Shown in pieces: positions 45,105 to 60,100 of a DNA stretch of 64,000 nucleotides. Position 1 is the stretch's first letter, and each line of letters begins with the position of its first letter. The notes beneath the pieces are model-generated. The model had not been told where the DNA came from. It worked only from the letters and a program-made list of their open reading frames with translations, and ran no database searches. Source of the DNA: Labyrinthula sp. Ha (taxonomy: Eukaryota > Sar > Bigyra > Labyrinthulida > Labyrinthulaceae); assembly GCA_015227615.1 (NCBI GenBank), contig JAALGZ010000082.1, forward strand, positions 18,976 through 82,975, written 5' to 3'. Made by a program: the position numbers and the translations under genes.

Positions 45105-48100
45105 ACTCAGTCTTGGTCGACCTCATGTGATATCTCTATTTCCTTTTCTTTTATCTTAATTAATGAATAGTTGGATTCTTCACTATAGCCTTATTCAAGA
45201 CAGTGATGGCGTATCCTATCTACCAATCATATTATTCCATTTATACTAACACTATTGTCACACTTGACTAACTTACTGGTATGCTGTAGCGGGCTACTGC
45301 TCCTGTGATTCATTAGACCATAATGGTACAGTGGCTACTACTGTATTCCCCCAGGTTCTAACGGTAAACAAGAACCCCTCAAATTCAATAACAACTCTTC
45401 TACAGTTCGATTTGGGTATTCTTGTATATATGGAAAGTCCACAGGGACGTGGATACGTTCGCTTTTGCTTAATGTAATTTTAATTTTTCTTGTGAGCTAT
45501 TCTGATGTGGGACATATGGCCTCTGATGAAGTGCTAAGTCCCGTCCTTTCAAAACTAAACCATTATATAAATTTCTAGATCTTGTTACTGTAAGATTAAT
45601 CATAAGAACACAAAGAATCGGTATTCCACTCGTCCAGAGTTGAGACTAGTTAGACAAGTAATTGTCCGTATCGTCTATATGTGTATGAGGATACGTTTGT
45701 TAAATTAAATCAACTCAAATAACTTGAAAATAGCTTTATAATGATATAAGCAACGTCTTCTAACTCCCAGCATTTGTTGAGATATCGAGGTTTTAGGATC
45801 TGTTGTTTCCAGTACTTATGTATTGGGAAAGATGTATTATGTAAAGTTGCACCAACCGTGTAGTAATGTAATATTATATTCTAACTATGTAAGGTGTAAG
45901 CAGCCAGTAAGGAGAGAGTCATACAATCGTCTGTTTAATATCTGACTCCAAGGTAGAAGGATTTTTTTACCTGTAATCGTATTAAAGACAGAAACAGCTG
46001 GAAAGAGTTACCATAATAGAAAAATTTTCTTAGAATACCTAAAGCATAATGAAAACAATGAAAATATTTAAGAATACAATAATGTTATTGATAATTTACA
46101 GTAAATAGTTTTCTACATTTTAAAAACATAGCTTCAATTTTGTCAACGAAGTTTTAAACATCAAAAAATAGTTAAAACAGAAAGAATAAATAGATCAACC
46201 CCTCAATATTTCTCACCTTCAAACAATTCGCAGAGTTCAGTGATAGTACAAATACAAGCAAAATCGTTTGAAGTCATTATTTAATACAGCATATTTATGA
46301 TTATTAAGTGTTTAAGGTGACATAGAATATGAAGTTCAAGCACCTACAAAACAGTCACCTAGTACTATGAACATGACATAAAACAGGTTTGATGATTGGG
46401 GAAGGTGGATAGAGCATTGGACCTATATGTTTTAAAAATACATAAAACTATATCCAAAGACTACAAAACAAAATACTGTGATAGTATAATCGTCTAATAA
46501 TTGGTTAAGTGAAATTAAAATTTATATTTAACACTATTCGTAACTTGTAATATCTTGGATGTACCAATTTAATATAAGCCTTGAATTAAGAACCCCTGAC
46601 AGAGAGTTAGCATATAGCCAATTTGAGCCCATGAATACAAGAAATAACTTCACAAAATAGAAATGTATTTGTGAAACCATTTAACCACATGCCTTCTGGA
46701 TCAAAATTGAAATTGTCACATTTGTTAACTACTAGTAATTTGTTTCCCGATTAGAGGTAAATAAATTTATAATTAATCCTGGGACATTCTCTTAATTCTA
46801 TTTCTCCGATTTTTTCATTCATTCAAAACATTCCCAAATATTTTACAACAAAATTTTAGAATATATTCAGATCAAATAATATTTTGTCAATTATATTTAG
46901 AAACCTTATCCAGGACATTAAAGTTGAACTACAAATAGAAAATATCAGAAACGGAAAAGAACACAGATGTCAATCTCGTATGTTTATGAAAAAAAAAAAC
47001 ACCTTAGTTTGCATCAATACAACTTTTAGTCAATTTAATTTTGTACCATTTCTTTTCATAGAGCTAATTTACTTAATGAACCTTTAAGAAAAGGCAATTA
47101 ACATGAATCGAGTATGGTTTTAATAGTGATGAAAATTATGTAGTATAACATATGAGATTAAGGAACCAGGAAACACCTACAACAGTTTTTTGCCAGAAAG
47201 AGATTTTTCCCGTGAAAATATTTTTGACTTTGGTTTTTCTTTTTGCATTTGATTCTTAGGAAGAAAATTTTAAATAGCAAAGAGCTCCTTTCTTCGCTAC
47301 TGATATTTGATCAAAATGCTTTATAAAATGTAGCTGCAGTATCAGCAGAATAACATAGTCTAAATAAAGTTAATTTATAAATTAATATAATGGTTGAACA
47401 GAAAATTTTAATATAGGTATGGTTGGTTTATCAAAGTTGACTAAGAAATAAATAACGTTGGATTATATCACAAGGTTTGCTACAGGATGTGTGCAATAAA
47501 TTTCGGGGGAGAAATAATATGGTTTGGAGAGAATCTTCTGTTATTATCAGTGTTATCTGTGCACCTATTATAAATTTTTCAGTTACATGATATTTCTGAA
47601 ATACATTCAATTTTATTTTGATTAGTTTTTTGAAAGTTAAAACTATGCAAATTATAACTATTTCTAGATTTATATATATGGCACCATAAGAAAAAAGCAG
47701 CTAATTGTAAACAAGGATACATATTAAACATAAGTATATCCTTTAGCCCATTGAACTTAAGATATATCTTAATGTATAATACTATAGTTCGTTTAATTTC
47801 AAATATGGGAAGAAGTTCCTACATAATTACATACTAGTTTTCAGAAATAACTTGATAACTCACACATTTTGCACATCTGAGAATGTATCTATAGAAATTG
47901 TGGTGTTTGAATAAGACTTTTTAATTTTTTCAATTAAATATTCCCCACATGCTTCAGAACCATTATATAAAAAAATCCTAAGTATTATTTTGATGTTTGA
48001 CATTATCATCAGTCATATTCAAGGGGCATGCATCTCATTGCTCTTATCCTCTGAATTTTCAAATTCTTTATCACCACATATCTTGCAGAGGTAGAATTGA

Positions 48101-51100
48101 TCCTTTTCCTCAAATTTTGGTAATGAATATAGGAACACCGTATTCTTCTCTCGAGCAACATCTACTATTCAAGATATTTACTCTTAGCTCATTTCTGTTC
48201 AAATTATCGTTCGTTTGTTTTCAACTCAGTAAAATATTACTTTTGATACCAATATTTTACAATTCCCTGTTAACAAACACTTAATTAGTTAGAATATTAC
48301 GCTATGTTTCGTAGATCAGCTTCAAGTTTCTGTTCATAGAGGCTATTACCGGTTTTTAAGAAACTGATTTCAAATGTATTGGCAAACCAAAATATGATGT
48401 TCAAGTATAAAGACCAGCTATTATTTGTAAACCTGAATAAAATTAAGAATATTTATTTGTATAAAAATATTTTAAACTTACTTATAGTTTAATTGAGTTT
48501 GATTAAGAATATTAGAGAAAAGTTTTGTAAAATACGGAGAAATGCGAAACGCTAAATGCCTATGAACACTAAAAAAGAGTTGAATCCCAATATAAGGGTA
48601 GTTCCCTGCTCAATATTAAATATTAAGCAACAAAGTACTCTTAGGGGTATCCTTATTTTGCAAATATAAATTTGTTTTCCTATATAATCATAGTTTATGC
48701 AATAAAGTATTTAGTAAAATGCTTCAGGTTTCGTAGAAAGAATATATAACCATTTCATGTACTCATTGCCAAGACATTCTTCTTATAAAATTTTCGTATG
48801 CAGTGAAACTAAATTTATTTTAAGATATCTATGTGAAAAAAAATAACGTTTACTATAAACTAAACTCAATAATACAGTGAGAATCTATTCTATCAGTAAT
48901 ACCACTATCGGGTAATAGTAATTAAGAAGCAAAGGTGTCTAATATTTTTTTACCTTGCATTTTTATCTGAATTCTTTGCTCCCTTCATATTATTATAGAA
49001 TGGTATTTTTATTTCATCTACATCTTGGAACCATTTCTCCGTGTATATTCTTTTTTGTTGTGGTCATTGATGATTTAGGAATATCGTCAAATCGTAACAC
49101 CTTTAGAGAAAACTGGTGTTATTTATTTTAGTGACACTTACCGCGTAAATTAGTATTAAATAAAATTTTCCACATATCCTAAGCAGCACTAATATTTCTA
49201 CAGACTCAATCTTTTTTCTTTACACTTAATTTGAATACATACAGAGCCAAAATTGGTGTTACTAAAAAATAAAATAAGAATTTATTAGCTCCTTAAAACC
49301 AACGTAGTTTTCAATAATATCCTTATAGGCTATGATTTGATTCAATTTGGTGCAGCAAGATCAAATCAGAATGCATACCCTTCTATTGTAAAAGGCATTC
49401 ATCCAAACCATTATGATTATGCTTGAGTGTGTTAGCTTATCTTGCTCCTGCTATTGATGCAATATATAATTAATAAATTTAAGTAAAGAATACTCTAGTC
49501 GAATTAATTTAGGGTTAATAAATACTGATATGAAGGAACTTGCCCCTAACAAATAACCCATTGAAAAGAAAAGCAATTTCCTTCGTAGATGAAGTTTTTA
49601 CAACAAAGTTCAGTGAAAACTGCCAGTAAGAATACGGGTAGTAATAACCCAAGAATCTTGAACCATTGATATTCATTATTATGTATATGCAAGAGTAATA
49701 TCAATAGTAGTTTGAATACGATTTGATTATCTCTGTAGTTTATATTTTAATAGATATAAGAACCCTTTTATGTATTTATAATCTTATTACTTAATCCACA
49801 TCTCTAATGAATTAAAATAGTTAATTAGATATGGGTATTTTGATTTCTGGTGGTGTGTATTGGAGAGAATAAATGGAAATACTATCTGACAAAACATTTT
49901 ATGAGTACATTGACTACAACATATTATTGTTAGAACTTAAATTTAACAAAATATCTCGAGGAAAAGCTTGGTTGTAACATAATGTTGTGTTATTCTTTCA
50001 TATCTGTAACAGTTCAATGTTTGTTTGTCTTGAGTATTATACATTCTTAAAGGCCATCATGGCCTTAGTTCATTCTACTATGTTACTATGAAAAAAATAT
50101 AAAGGAAAACATCTATTTAGTTTATCCTTGTCTTCATACTCATTTTCCTACTTATTTAGTATTAAAATTTTAATTTATGATTTTTTCTAAAAATTACATG
50201 CTGTCGTAGACGTTGTATTTGTAAAACCAGAATATGGGCCATATCAGAAGGCTCTTGCTCCGTAAGTCATATACCAATACAAAGAAACGCGTTTTTGTTG
50301 TGTGTTATTTAGTGCTATACGATATCATAAAATAGGCGACAATGCGATATAGACATCTGAATAGTATTTCCAAAAATGCTCCGAGAAACTGAGTCTATAT
50401 GTGAAAAATTTGTTACGTATGTATTGAATAATTTCTTGTAAGGAAACTATAACCATGAGACAAAAAATGAAGATGGTCGGTATCGAGATTAACTTGAATC
50501 TGAACTATTTATATAAAAACACATGGGTATTTTATTGAAAAACCCTTAATGTTTCAACACAATCCCAAGTATCATTTAAACTTGTTCGATCCATTTTCTA
50601 ACTACACACTATATTTGACGTATGTGTATTTTGTGCATTTAACTTTATAGTTTTCGGTTAAGCTAGTAGAATTGTGTTATCAAGGAAAGATATACAAGGA
50701 AGCAACTTAAAAATAAAAAAAGTGACCTAAACGAAAGAACACACTCTGTGCTCCTTTTGTATTTTACTCGCCTTATTTTGGACCCTTGTCTCTGTAGAAG
50801 AGCCTTGAATCAACAACATACAACCTCCTAGTATATTTCTACCATGTCTTAGGCAAAAATATATTTTTCAGATAGGGAGTTTGCATCATCATATAGCTAA
50901 AATAATCTTTTTTGACCATTTGATTCCAAAGATTAGCGTTTTTATCTATATAAAACCCTAACTGGCTCTTCTTGATATAGTTAAAATTCAAATTCATGTA
51001 AATTTAATTTGGTTTACACCCTATTATCTTCACATATGTGGAAATATATTATGTTGAAAGTACTTAGTGCTATATCCTGTAATGAATACAGTTGAATGAT

Positions 51101-52500
51101 GTACCTCATATGCTCAAATTGCGAGTATTTTTGCTCGGTCGTTTGGGTGAATGACCAGGTTTCCTCGCTGCTATATGATTTGTCTCTCCTTAGAAACTTT
51201 ATTCTATTACAATTGTGAATAACATCAGGAAAGGCACAAAAGGAATGTAAATTCAACTTCCAGAAAAACACATGGTACTAGCAATTTGCTAATAAATTTA
51301 TTCGTTATTTTCCCCATCTCTTAGACACGGATAGTTGCTACTACTAGTATTACTAACGTATAGGTAAAACAAGCAGTTCGATGTTTCATCTTGAATATGC
51401 TTTCAACTAATCTAATGTTGAAAGAACTTATATTATTCTTGTTTTCTTTTTATTGTTTATGAAGATGTATTCTGACTTTCTACTGTCCTTTAAACCTTGA
51501 TTTTCTTTTGCTATGAGGGTATGTGTTGGAAAAGATATAGGTTAATATGAGCATGATACGCCAACAATAGAGGGGAATTATTTGAAATTTGCTAAATGAT
51601 TAGCCTTTAACTCAAGCCTAGGGAAGTACTCCTCATCGTGTCTAGAATATGTCTGGAATATGACACCTACCTTGTATTGACTTTCTCCATCACGACAGTA
51701 ACTATTTCTACATTCAATAAGAAAAAATAGTAGCATAGAAAACGATTCTAGATGTAACACTCATCGCTGTCAGTAATCTGTTCACTGGTTTCACATATAC
51801 CGTATGTTTGATCTCTAACTCCTCTTTTCTTTAATAACGAGCATATCTCCTCTTAGATCTCATTCTAACAGGGAAGTAATGAGGCTCTATTACTTTAATC
51901 ACTGTATATTTTCTAAACCTTCCATATAGCTGCATCTTTCCGATGTCGAAGACGTGGGCAAATAATCTATATTCTATACATAATAATTGTTGCTTTCAAG
52001 AAGGGTTTATCTATTTTTTTACTTTTGACATGACATAATTAACGGTGATTCCTCAATTAAGCTTCCTTCAAGCAATACTTAAGCATCGTAACAAGGGCTT
52101 GTGACAAGGGGTTGTTCATTGTGAAAGTGAAGTTTGCATTCTGTTTTAACCCCCTATACTAACAATCAAGGTGCAGCACTGCAATAATTTTTTTCTTAGT
52201 CCTAGATTCAGCAAAAATATAAAGTCAAAAGAACAAGAGCAGCATCGACATTTTCTTAACAGCTTATTTCTTCTTTATGTATATTCGTACTAATACTTGT
52301 TCCACTTTTCCTTATCTATTTCAGTGAACTGGAATGTTAGATATGTGATCATCCTAAACTGGGCTTAAAGTTACTCCGGTAATCATAATTTAGCCTTGGA
52401 ACTCTGATAACAGATGTACCTAATATGCAATAAAGTAACTTTACCACCGTTCTCAAGGTTCATTGGTATAAGACAGGACTTTCCACACCAACGCAAGCAA
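45105..52500. other. Gene-free AT-rich stretch
   Basis: I see no coding region, RNA gene, terminal repeats or recognisable transposon on either strand. All open frames are short and without protein-like features. Confidence 0.5.
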
Positions 52501-55500
52501 GGCTAATTGACTGTCCTAGGTAATTGCCAGTTTTTTTGTAAGATCTTGTTTGCCATTTTGGCGTCTGTTTGTAAACCCTGCGAAGGAAGGATTTACGAGA
52601 CAATCTGAAAAAGGGCGTCAGGGACATACAAAGTGGAGAATACCTGTAAGGATGTTATTAAATTTTCTTTTTCTTAGGGAACGTGAAGAGAAGATGGTAA
52701 GTACAGAAACCGAATCAGACAGACTAAGAAAAAAACAGTTTAATCTGAGCTCTAATTAGCGAGGGATTGCTCCAGACCAGAATAACGCATCCACAATTGA
52801 AGTAGAGCCAGGGTGAAGCAGTTGCATGAATCACCTATTCATGTACTTCAGCTTCACGGAATTTGTTGAGAAAGGCGACTAAATCTAAAGTGGACTCCAA
52901 ATATTTCATACTAACCCAACTTCAGTCCAAACACCAGTTTTTTTTAAGCCTTTCTCCTGTTTACTTATTTTTAGAAACCGCTAGAAGAAATCAACATGAG
53001 CTAGTTGAGAAAGTGGCTCTACAGAAATTTCTAGTGCAATAGTTATTCATTAGATATTGTGTAACGTTTTGCCTTCCACGGTGACGAGTAACCTCACCTG
53101 GAACAAAGAGCCAATCTACAAAAAAAGTTAAATCAATCAGAGACCTGGTTGTGTCTGCCCCATTCATAGTCGTGGGAAGTTAAGTGTGGCATTTAAGCAC
53201 CGCATGAACATGTCTTCAGGTGGGAAGAAACAAGCTCTAAATCAATGGTTTTGTAACACTGCATGTTACACTGATTGTTTGAAGCTTTCAACCTTCTGCA
53301 AAGAGTGCAGGTTCATTTGCTAGAAGACACCAAAAACTCTTGCGCAGCTAAATAGAAAGAGTCTATACGTTCCCTAGTACTCAATATGACTATTATGTTT
53401 CTTATTTTGTTTTAGGTATTGCTTTTCAGCAATGGTTCTAAATATTGCCTACAATTGATCTCAATCGTAGAACTTAAACTTTGGTAAAGTTTTCAATTTA
53501 GCATTACGCCAGAATCCGTCGAAACGTCATATTCCAAGCGTCGCCCGAGAGAATAGATAATCTAAAAAATATAGGATAATTTTTCTTATCATTTATTATG
53601 TGATCTCACCCATGGATAATATTATAGTTTTTATAAGATAATAGGTTTTACTTTAACATGTAACACGGGTGAGATAAATATATGGTACAGCGTAGATACT
53701 TATACTTCCTTTCTAGGCATACTTACCTGGAGATCTGAGGCTTGATCAAGAAGGAGCCTTGGCAAGGTGGAGCAGAGCATTGCACACAAGCTGCTGTAAG
53801 ACCTTGTGAAATCACTATATGTGACGTTCAATCTCATAATTTTTTGAAAGAGATAGAAATATCTCACCGAAAATAATAAAGTAGAATATAACTTTAAAAC
53901 TATATGAATATAAGCTTCCATTTGTTGGACGCTTTCAGTATTGAGAACAGAATTGAAGTTACTGAAATTAAACTCCCACTTTGTTTAACACTCAGCAATG
54001 TTACTTTTGTTCTTCAGAAGGCACTTCACTATGATTGTAGATAAACAAATGTGTCTACTAATGCATGCTAATTTCTTGATCACCGTGATAGAACTACACT
54101 GTTAATCAACAGGTTTTTAAACTTGGTTGAACACTTTCTGCAGTTAATTAGAACCAGATCGGTGGTGTCTAAGAAAGTGAATACTTCTCTAGCACGTTCC
54201 TGTCTTATTGCAGAGGCAATCCTATTCTTCGGGTGAGTGTTTATTCTCCAACTCCCGTCGTTGTTTCATAACAACTTTGAACAGTATATTTTACTTCTCG
54301 GTGGATCTTTCGATCCTTTTCTAAAAATTATTTATTTCCTTGAAGCACTATATCTTGGCCATCTCAGATAAAAAGTATGAGACGGGTTCCATGATACAGG
54401 GCACGGATAATGTAACATATAATAGCTGGATTAATGCAATACAGTATATTATCTCACCCGCGTGAAATTATGTAACAAAGTTGCTCTTACTCCGCGTGTG
54501 GTATTCACCAAAAAAAATATGCATTTTCACAACCATTATATAATTTTATGACTATACTCGATAAGGATCATTTCTGTAGTATAATCAACACGCTATAACT
54601 CATATGAGTTGGCACCAAAAAATCCTTTGATGAAGAATTAAGCACAACGTTTTCGCGAAGCTTTTGATGAAGCGTTTATTACGTTAAGTGCATTCTGAAG
54701 GGGATACCAAAAATAATTATTTGACGAAAATCTCAAGAAGCTTGAAGTCATATTAAAAGTACAGAGCTACTTTTACATTTGCTGAGAAAGGTTGTAAATC
54801 AAGTTGGAAGTATCTAGACAAAGGAGTCAGAAAACCTTAAGAACAACAGCATAAATGAAGATTACACATCTCTACTGAGCTCTACACCAGCCCGTTTTGC
54901 TTTTAAGGTTTACAGTGAAACTAGAAGTGTTGATGGGGATGTGTTGACGGCAAAAACCTAAACAGCGACAACGAGGAAATGATTTTATCAAGTTCAATCT
55001 CTACTACCTACAAAACAAACTGACATGGCTAGAAAGGACACCACATTGACAGTGATTCGTGTAATCCAAGCTAAGTACCGATACTATGTGAAACTTGCAT
55101 CTTAGTAAGGAGCTACGCCACTACTAGGCAAATGGTACTAACTCTGCGAACAATAGTCTTGGTAAAGCTACATGCAAGGAGGACCAGTTCTAAGAAATCA
55201 ACCTCTTGATACTTTTTCTGTAAGAAACATGACAAAAAAACTCTAACTCAAGGTTCAGCAGTGTTGTTAATCCAAAATTCTCATTAACCCGTCTAACTCG
55301 ACTGAGTTTTCTATCCATGCCCGCTTCAAGCTCGAGCTAATTCAACAGTTTCGCTCTATTTCTAACGGAGTATGGCCCGTAGTATTGGGTAAAAGGTAAG
55401 AAACTATTAGGTTAAACCCATGTAACTCAATTTGGCACAAGAAATTGCAAAAGCAACTTTGCAGAATCATGTGCCAGAAACAAAACTGTACTAGGATAGA

Positions 55501-57130
55501 GCACACTAAAAGTACAAGAAGCAATGAATGTTGATGTCTAGCTTAAAGTTTTTCGTACTTCTCTTGACCAAAACTTGAAACTAGGCTGAAGAAGAATTGC
55601 AAGTTCTATCAGATGTAGCAAAAATACAAAACAGACTCCCGACACTAATTACTTAAGTTTCGGTAGTTTCCTCATAGAAGTAGCTCGTCCAGTCAAGAAT
55701 ATTGAAAATAATGTAAATTATTCCTGTCTTTTAAGCTGTATATTTCAACGCTCACGATATCTCTTCTGAAAAGCGAAAGAAAGCTATAATAAAACACAGC
55801 ACCTACAGAATAGAGTTTCAAGTCTTACTTCGTACTTAATCCAATAAAATCTAGAATTAAAGTCACGGTTCGTTCGACTATGAGAAAAACAGGAACAGGA
55901 TGTTGGAAGATATACCTAAATTAGAACATTCGGCTACTTTATTCATCAAAATTAAACCTGAAGAATTATTATGCTGCCGCTGATGAATAATCTGCGCCTA
56001 GAATTTACTCAGGTGTAATTTATGATGTAAAAGAAAAGCAATGCTACGTGGTAATATTAGTGAACCCTTGTAAAAGTTAAAGTGGTGGTTCTATGCTATT
56101 TCCATCTGCGAATTTTCACAGCAGAATTATGAACTATGGTTGGGTACAGGGATTCTGCTCTTGAGTTTAATAAGGAGTGCTAATAGTATTACAAGGACAC
56201 CAGGAGTAAAGAAGAAACTGATTTAGGTGAAGTACAAACTTAAATTTCTATTTAGCAATGTTTTACTAAACTGTAGAAGTACTGATTCTAAAGATATATA
56301 TTTTTCATAACCGCTTGGTCAACTTTCTATGTTCCTCTAGGTAAGTTTCATGAGAGCATTCGAAACATACTAAGCATCATCAACTTAGGCAGAGGTCAGC
56401 AACAAGCTGTAGAGTATATGGACGTGTAGTACTGTCATAACATCTGTTTTCTTTCTTTCAAGATAGAGTGATAGCGTAGCGCTTACTTAAATTTAAGGCA
56501 ATACAATAGAAGAATTGTAAACCCACATCGTTTTGCTCTACTCAGCCTCAGAAATTCCAGTTGTTACAAATTTGGTTCGCAAAGTGCAGATGAGAGGCAA
56601 TAACTTATGTCCACAAACCAATCTTAATTTTTGTTTTCTGACTTCTACTCTGCATTTGTGAACTCTGTTGAAATACCTAAGTTGTCTGGTAACTTGAATA
56701 CTAGCCCTGTTTTTAGGCAAAGAAGTTATACTTCTGATCCTGAGAGCTGGAAGTCTGTGCTTAATTGCAGAAAAGTCGCTTCTGTACGCCTGTTCACATG
56801 TGTAAATAAAACTAGTCTGGTTGACACTCGCTACCAAATACAATCAATATATGGTAACTTTTTACTATTCCCGTATCTTTCCACTTGTTCAGGCAATTCG
56901 TTTTCCACACATTGTAAGCTAGTTCTTAAGACTTGTGTTTTGACTCTACCACCTTTTGGGAAGCGTTGGTTTTTAGTTGGAATTTTATTCTACTACTACC
57001 ATTCAATATAATACTAGGATTATCTCCAAGCAAACTAAAGGAATTGATGTACCATTGCGACTACATTATATCTAAAGTAACCTTTAACTTCGTTAATTAT
57101 AGTGCTAATGTACGCGTAACTAGTTAGTAT
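52501..57130. other. Slightly less AT-rich stretch, possibly very old mobile-element sequence
   Basis: Composition shifts towards more G and C. Broken, weakly protein-like fragments appear, for example around 55200-55500 and 56540-57010. No fragment carries a motif good enough to name a family, and no terminal repeats are visible. This may be strongly decayed transposon DNA or a degraded gene. Confidence 0.25.
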
Positions 57131-60100
57131 TCTTGTGGATAGTTTTGGAATACTGAGACCACTTTGTGTTTTTTAGTTCAACTATGGTACACTCAAATTT
57201 AGCAGGAAGAACTAACTATACTGTGAAATTTTTGGCTATTGTCAGAAAGAAAAAATATTGTTTCTACACCCTTCCACTCAGATTAACCATTGCTCCTAAG
57301 AGAAAATTACGCTTATTATTTTCGTACAACATAAGAACATGTTAAAATGTTTGAAATGAACTCATAATTTAGCGCTGCTGAAACTTCTAACTGATTACTT
57401 CCATGCAATCACAATCCGATTAAATGGATTATTTTATAATTCAAAGACTTAGATTAAGTTTTCCTGCATTTTCCAATTCATGTTACATTCGTTGAGGTGT
57501 GAAGAGACTCCTGCAGATGAATAACAAGATAATCCAAGCTCTGTATGATTTCTATATTCATTGCAGTCTCTCAGCTGGACTAAGATGTAGTTCTACCCCG
57601 CGCATTCTATTATGTCGATGTCTCATCACCGGAGTTCATGAAAACAACTATTGCAGAGTTGACTGTAGATCTGTTTAAATCTTACAACTCAAGCAAGCAT
57701 TTAGTCTATCATTGAAGTTAAAGATCATGATTTAGTTGTTGAGGGTCAAGACAATACCGGTGTAAGGCACCGAATACTAGAGTATGTGAATATTCAATAG
57801 TTGAAACATGATTTTATGGTTCTTGGTTATATTTTGGGTATAACAGTCATATAAATTTGATGTAGCGAAAAAGTACTTTTACTTTCTGAACACTTTTGGA
57901 TACTCCTTAGTATATAGTACAACACAGTATAAAATAAATAAGGTCAAACAGGTACACACAAACTGAAGTACAGTTTAATTATAGATAGAATACGTTCTCT
58001 TAAGGGAGGTGTGCCCTTGTCTAAGGGTAGCAAGCTTCGTGCAGTTAGGAATTCCTTGTTGTACGTAGAAGAGGAGAGATATCAAGGATAAATCAGAGTA
58101 ATCGCAGTGATTGACATAAATAAGAAGTGATAGGATTTACTATATCAAAATATAATAATCTTTTCAAATTTATCATTGAGTGTGATTATCTTCTTCAATA
58201 TTGTCTTTTTCGAGATATATGAGATTAAATCAGTATTTACATTTTATATATATATCCGCGTGTGATATTTAAATTCTAATTCTAATTGACTATATCCTCT
58301 TAATATTACTACCTTCTTGGCCTACTGGCTTTGATCAAGTGTAGTATCTATTTTGTTTTCTGTGATAAGAAAACTGTGCATTAATGTGCACATTATATAT
58401 CACAACAATCTTTAGAAAGGGGTTTGATTAGAACTTAGCTTGCTAATTCTATCAAACAAAGTGTTTAGAGCCTTACACTTTTGCTCAGTGACGCTACCCA
58501 GGCTTAACAGCCACCCGAAAGAAGCGAAAGGATGTTGTGTTGTTAATTCTGTATGCAAACTAAATGGAACTGAGTTTACAGGAAACTGGCAGAAACCAAA
58601 GTTTTACAGGTTGTTGCTTCATATTCTGGGAAAGTTGTACAAGTCTATACAGTAATTTTTGCCTAACCATGTTGAAGGTTTGTTGCAGATTAAATGATTG
58701 TTTGTTAAGAGAGATATGTGCGGAGAAAGAGGAGGGAAGACATCTTAACTTGAATCTTCCATCCTTCTTTTTAATTACTTGTACTCCATTTAGATTAAGT
58801 AAAAAGCAAGCTTGATCTAGTGATGCAGGAATCTCTCCACGTGTCTAACAAACAGTTCTCATGTTGTATATAGGGTTGAAGACATAAAAGTAGAACCTCT
58901 AGGGAAAGAGATGTCAGTGCAATAGTGTTTTTGGATGAAGTTAAACTTACGCGGCTAACAAGGTCAAATTTTATCCCTGGAGGTGCAGTTATTATTCTTG
59001 GTGCTCTTATTGAACCAACGCCGATGGATTCGGGTGCTACGCCTATCTGGTAGTATCTCAAGGATAATATTCCACACAGAAAATTGTATCAACTTATCCC
59101 TCCTTCGAAAACTATAACTTGCTTATGTGTGGACCTTATTGTTCAAGTATAGTTATTAGAAAATCTTGATAAAACTTCCTCGTGGAAGGTCTGAGAATAT
59201 AATACGTTAGGCTATTGAAGACAACTTGTATGAAAGAAGTATGTGGGCTTTTTTCTGGATGAGCAGAAAAAAAACCCTATGTTCACTCGTGTTGGTAATA
59301 CTTGTTAATCAGGAGAACAATTCATTTAGGATGTTTTTCGGTTTCTTTCGTCTCTGTGGATAAAAAAGTGGTTAATTTTCTAAATACATCAAGATGAAAA
59401 GGTACTATGGGCCAATTACAGAGTTTAATTTAGAATTTGGTCAATCTAATCTTCAGAACCATTAACAGCAAAAAAAGAGAAGTTTCCAACAAATGTTTTT
59501 CCTAAGAAACAGGGTGTATAGTGTAGCTCTGTGTTCTATATTACTCAACTAAATTACAAACTTCAGAGTAGAAAGCTAGTTGTATAGTCCGCCTAGAAAG
59601 GATTTCATTAATCTATTTAAGTGCTCTTGGATTTAAAGTGTTTGATAGGAAGAAAAAATTATTAGCATTCTATTCAATATGTAAGGCTGGTATGGACATG
59701 TTATAAAATTGATTTCACACACACACACATGATTAAGAGACTAAAGGAAAGAAATTATAGTTTAGAGACACAAAAACACCGTACAATTTAAAATTATAGC
59801 AAACTAAGTATCAACGTTACCTTGTTCGTAACCTTAATTTTACCTTTGCTTAAAATAGACCCCTAATCTGCTTTACCAGTGGTTCAATACTCAAAGTAAG
59901 GAGTTGATAGGAAAAATGGGTTAGGCGCCCGTCTCAAGATAGCCTGGCCAACACCATTTTGTTTAACCCACCCCTCTATCATTTCAAAAAAATGGGGAGG
60001 GGAAGCAGAAAGACCATATTTTGATTTATCAAATGTGATACCTTTATGAATGAGCTTGGTAAGATGAAGTCATGACCAGATGTGGACATGCTTTAGATTT

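Noticed and set aside
56538-57011. Overlapping open frames on both strands near 56.5-57.0 kb
   Set aside because: They have no domain, mutually exclusive frames and no conserved motif. They fit chance or very decayed sequence.
58014-58027. Small hairpin CCCTT-gtct-AAGGG
   Set aside because: A 5-bp stem is expected by chance in 64 kb, and no neighbouring gene or RNA family supports it.
59920-60005. GC-richer patch with short inverted segments as a structured RNA gene
   Set aside because: The pairing is short and imperfect, and I see no tRNA boxes or known RNA motif.
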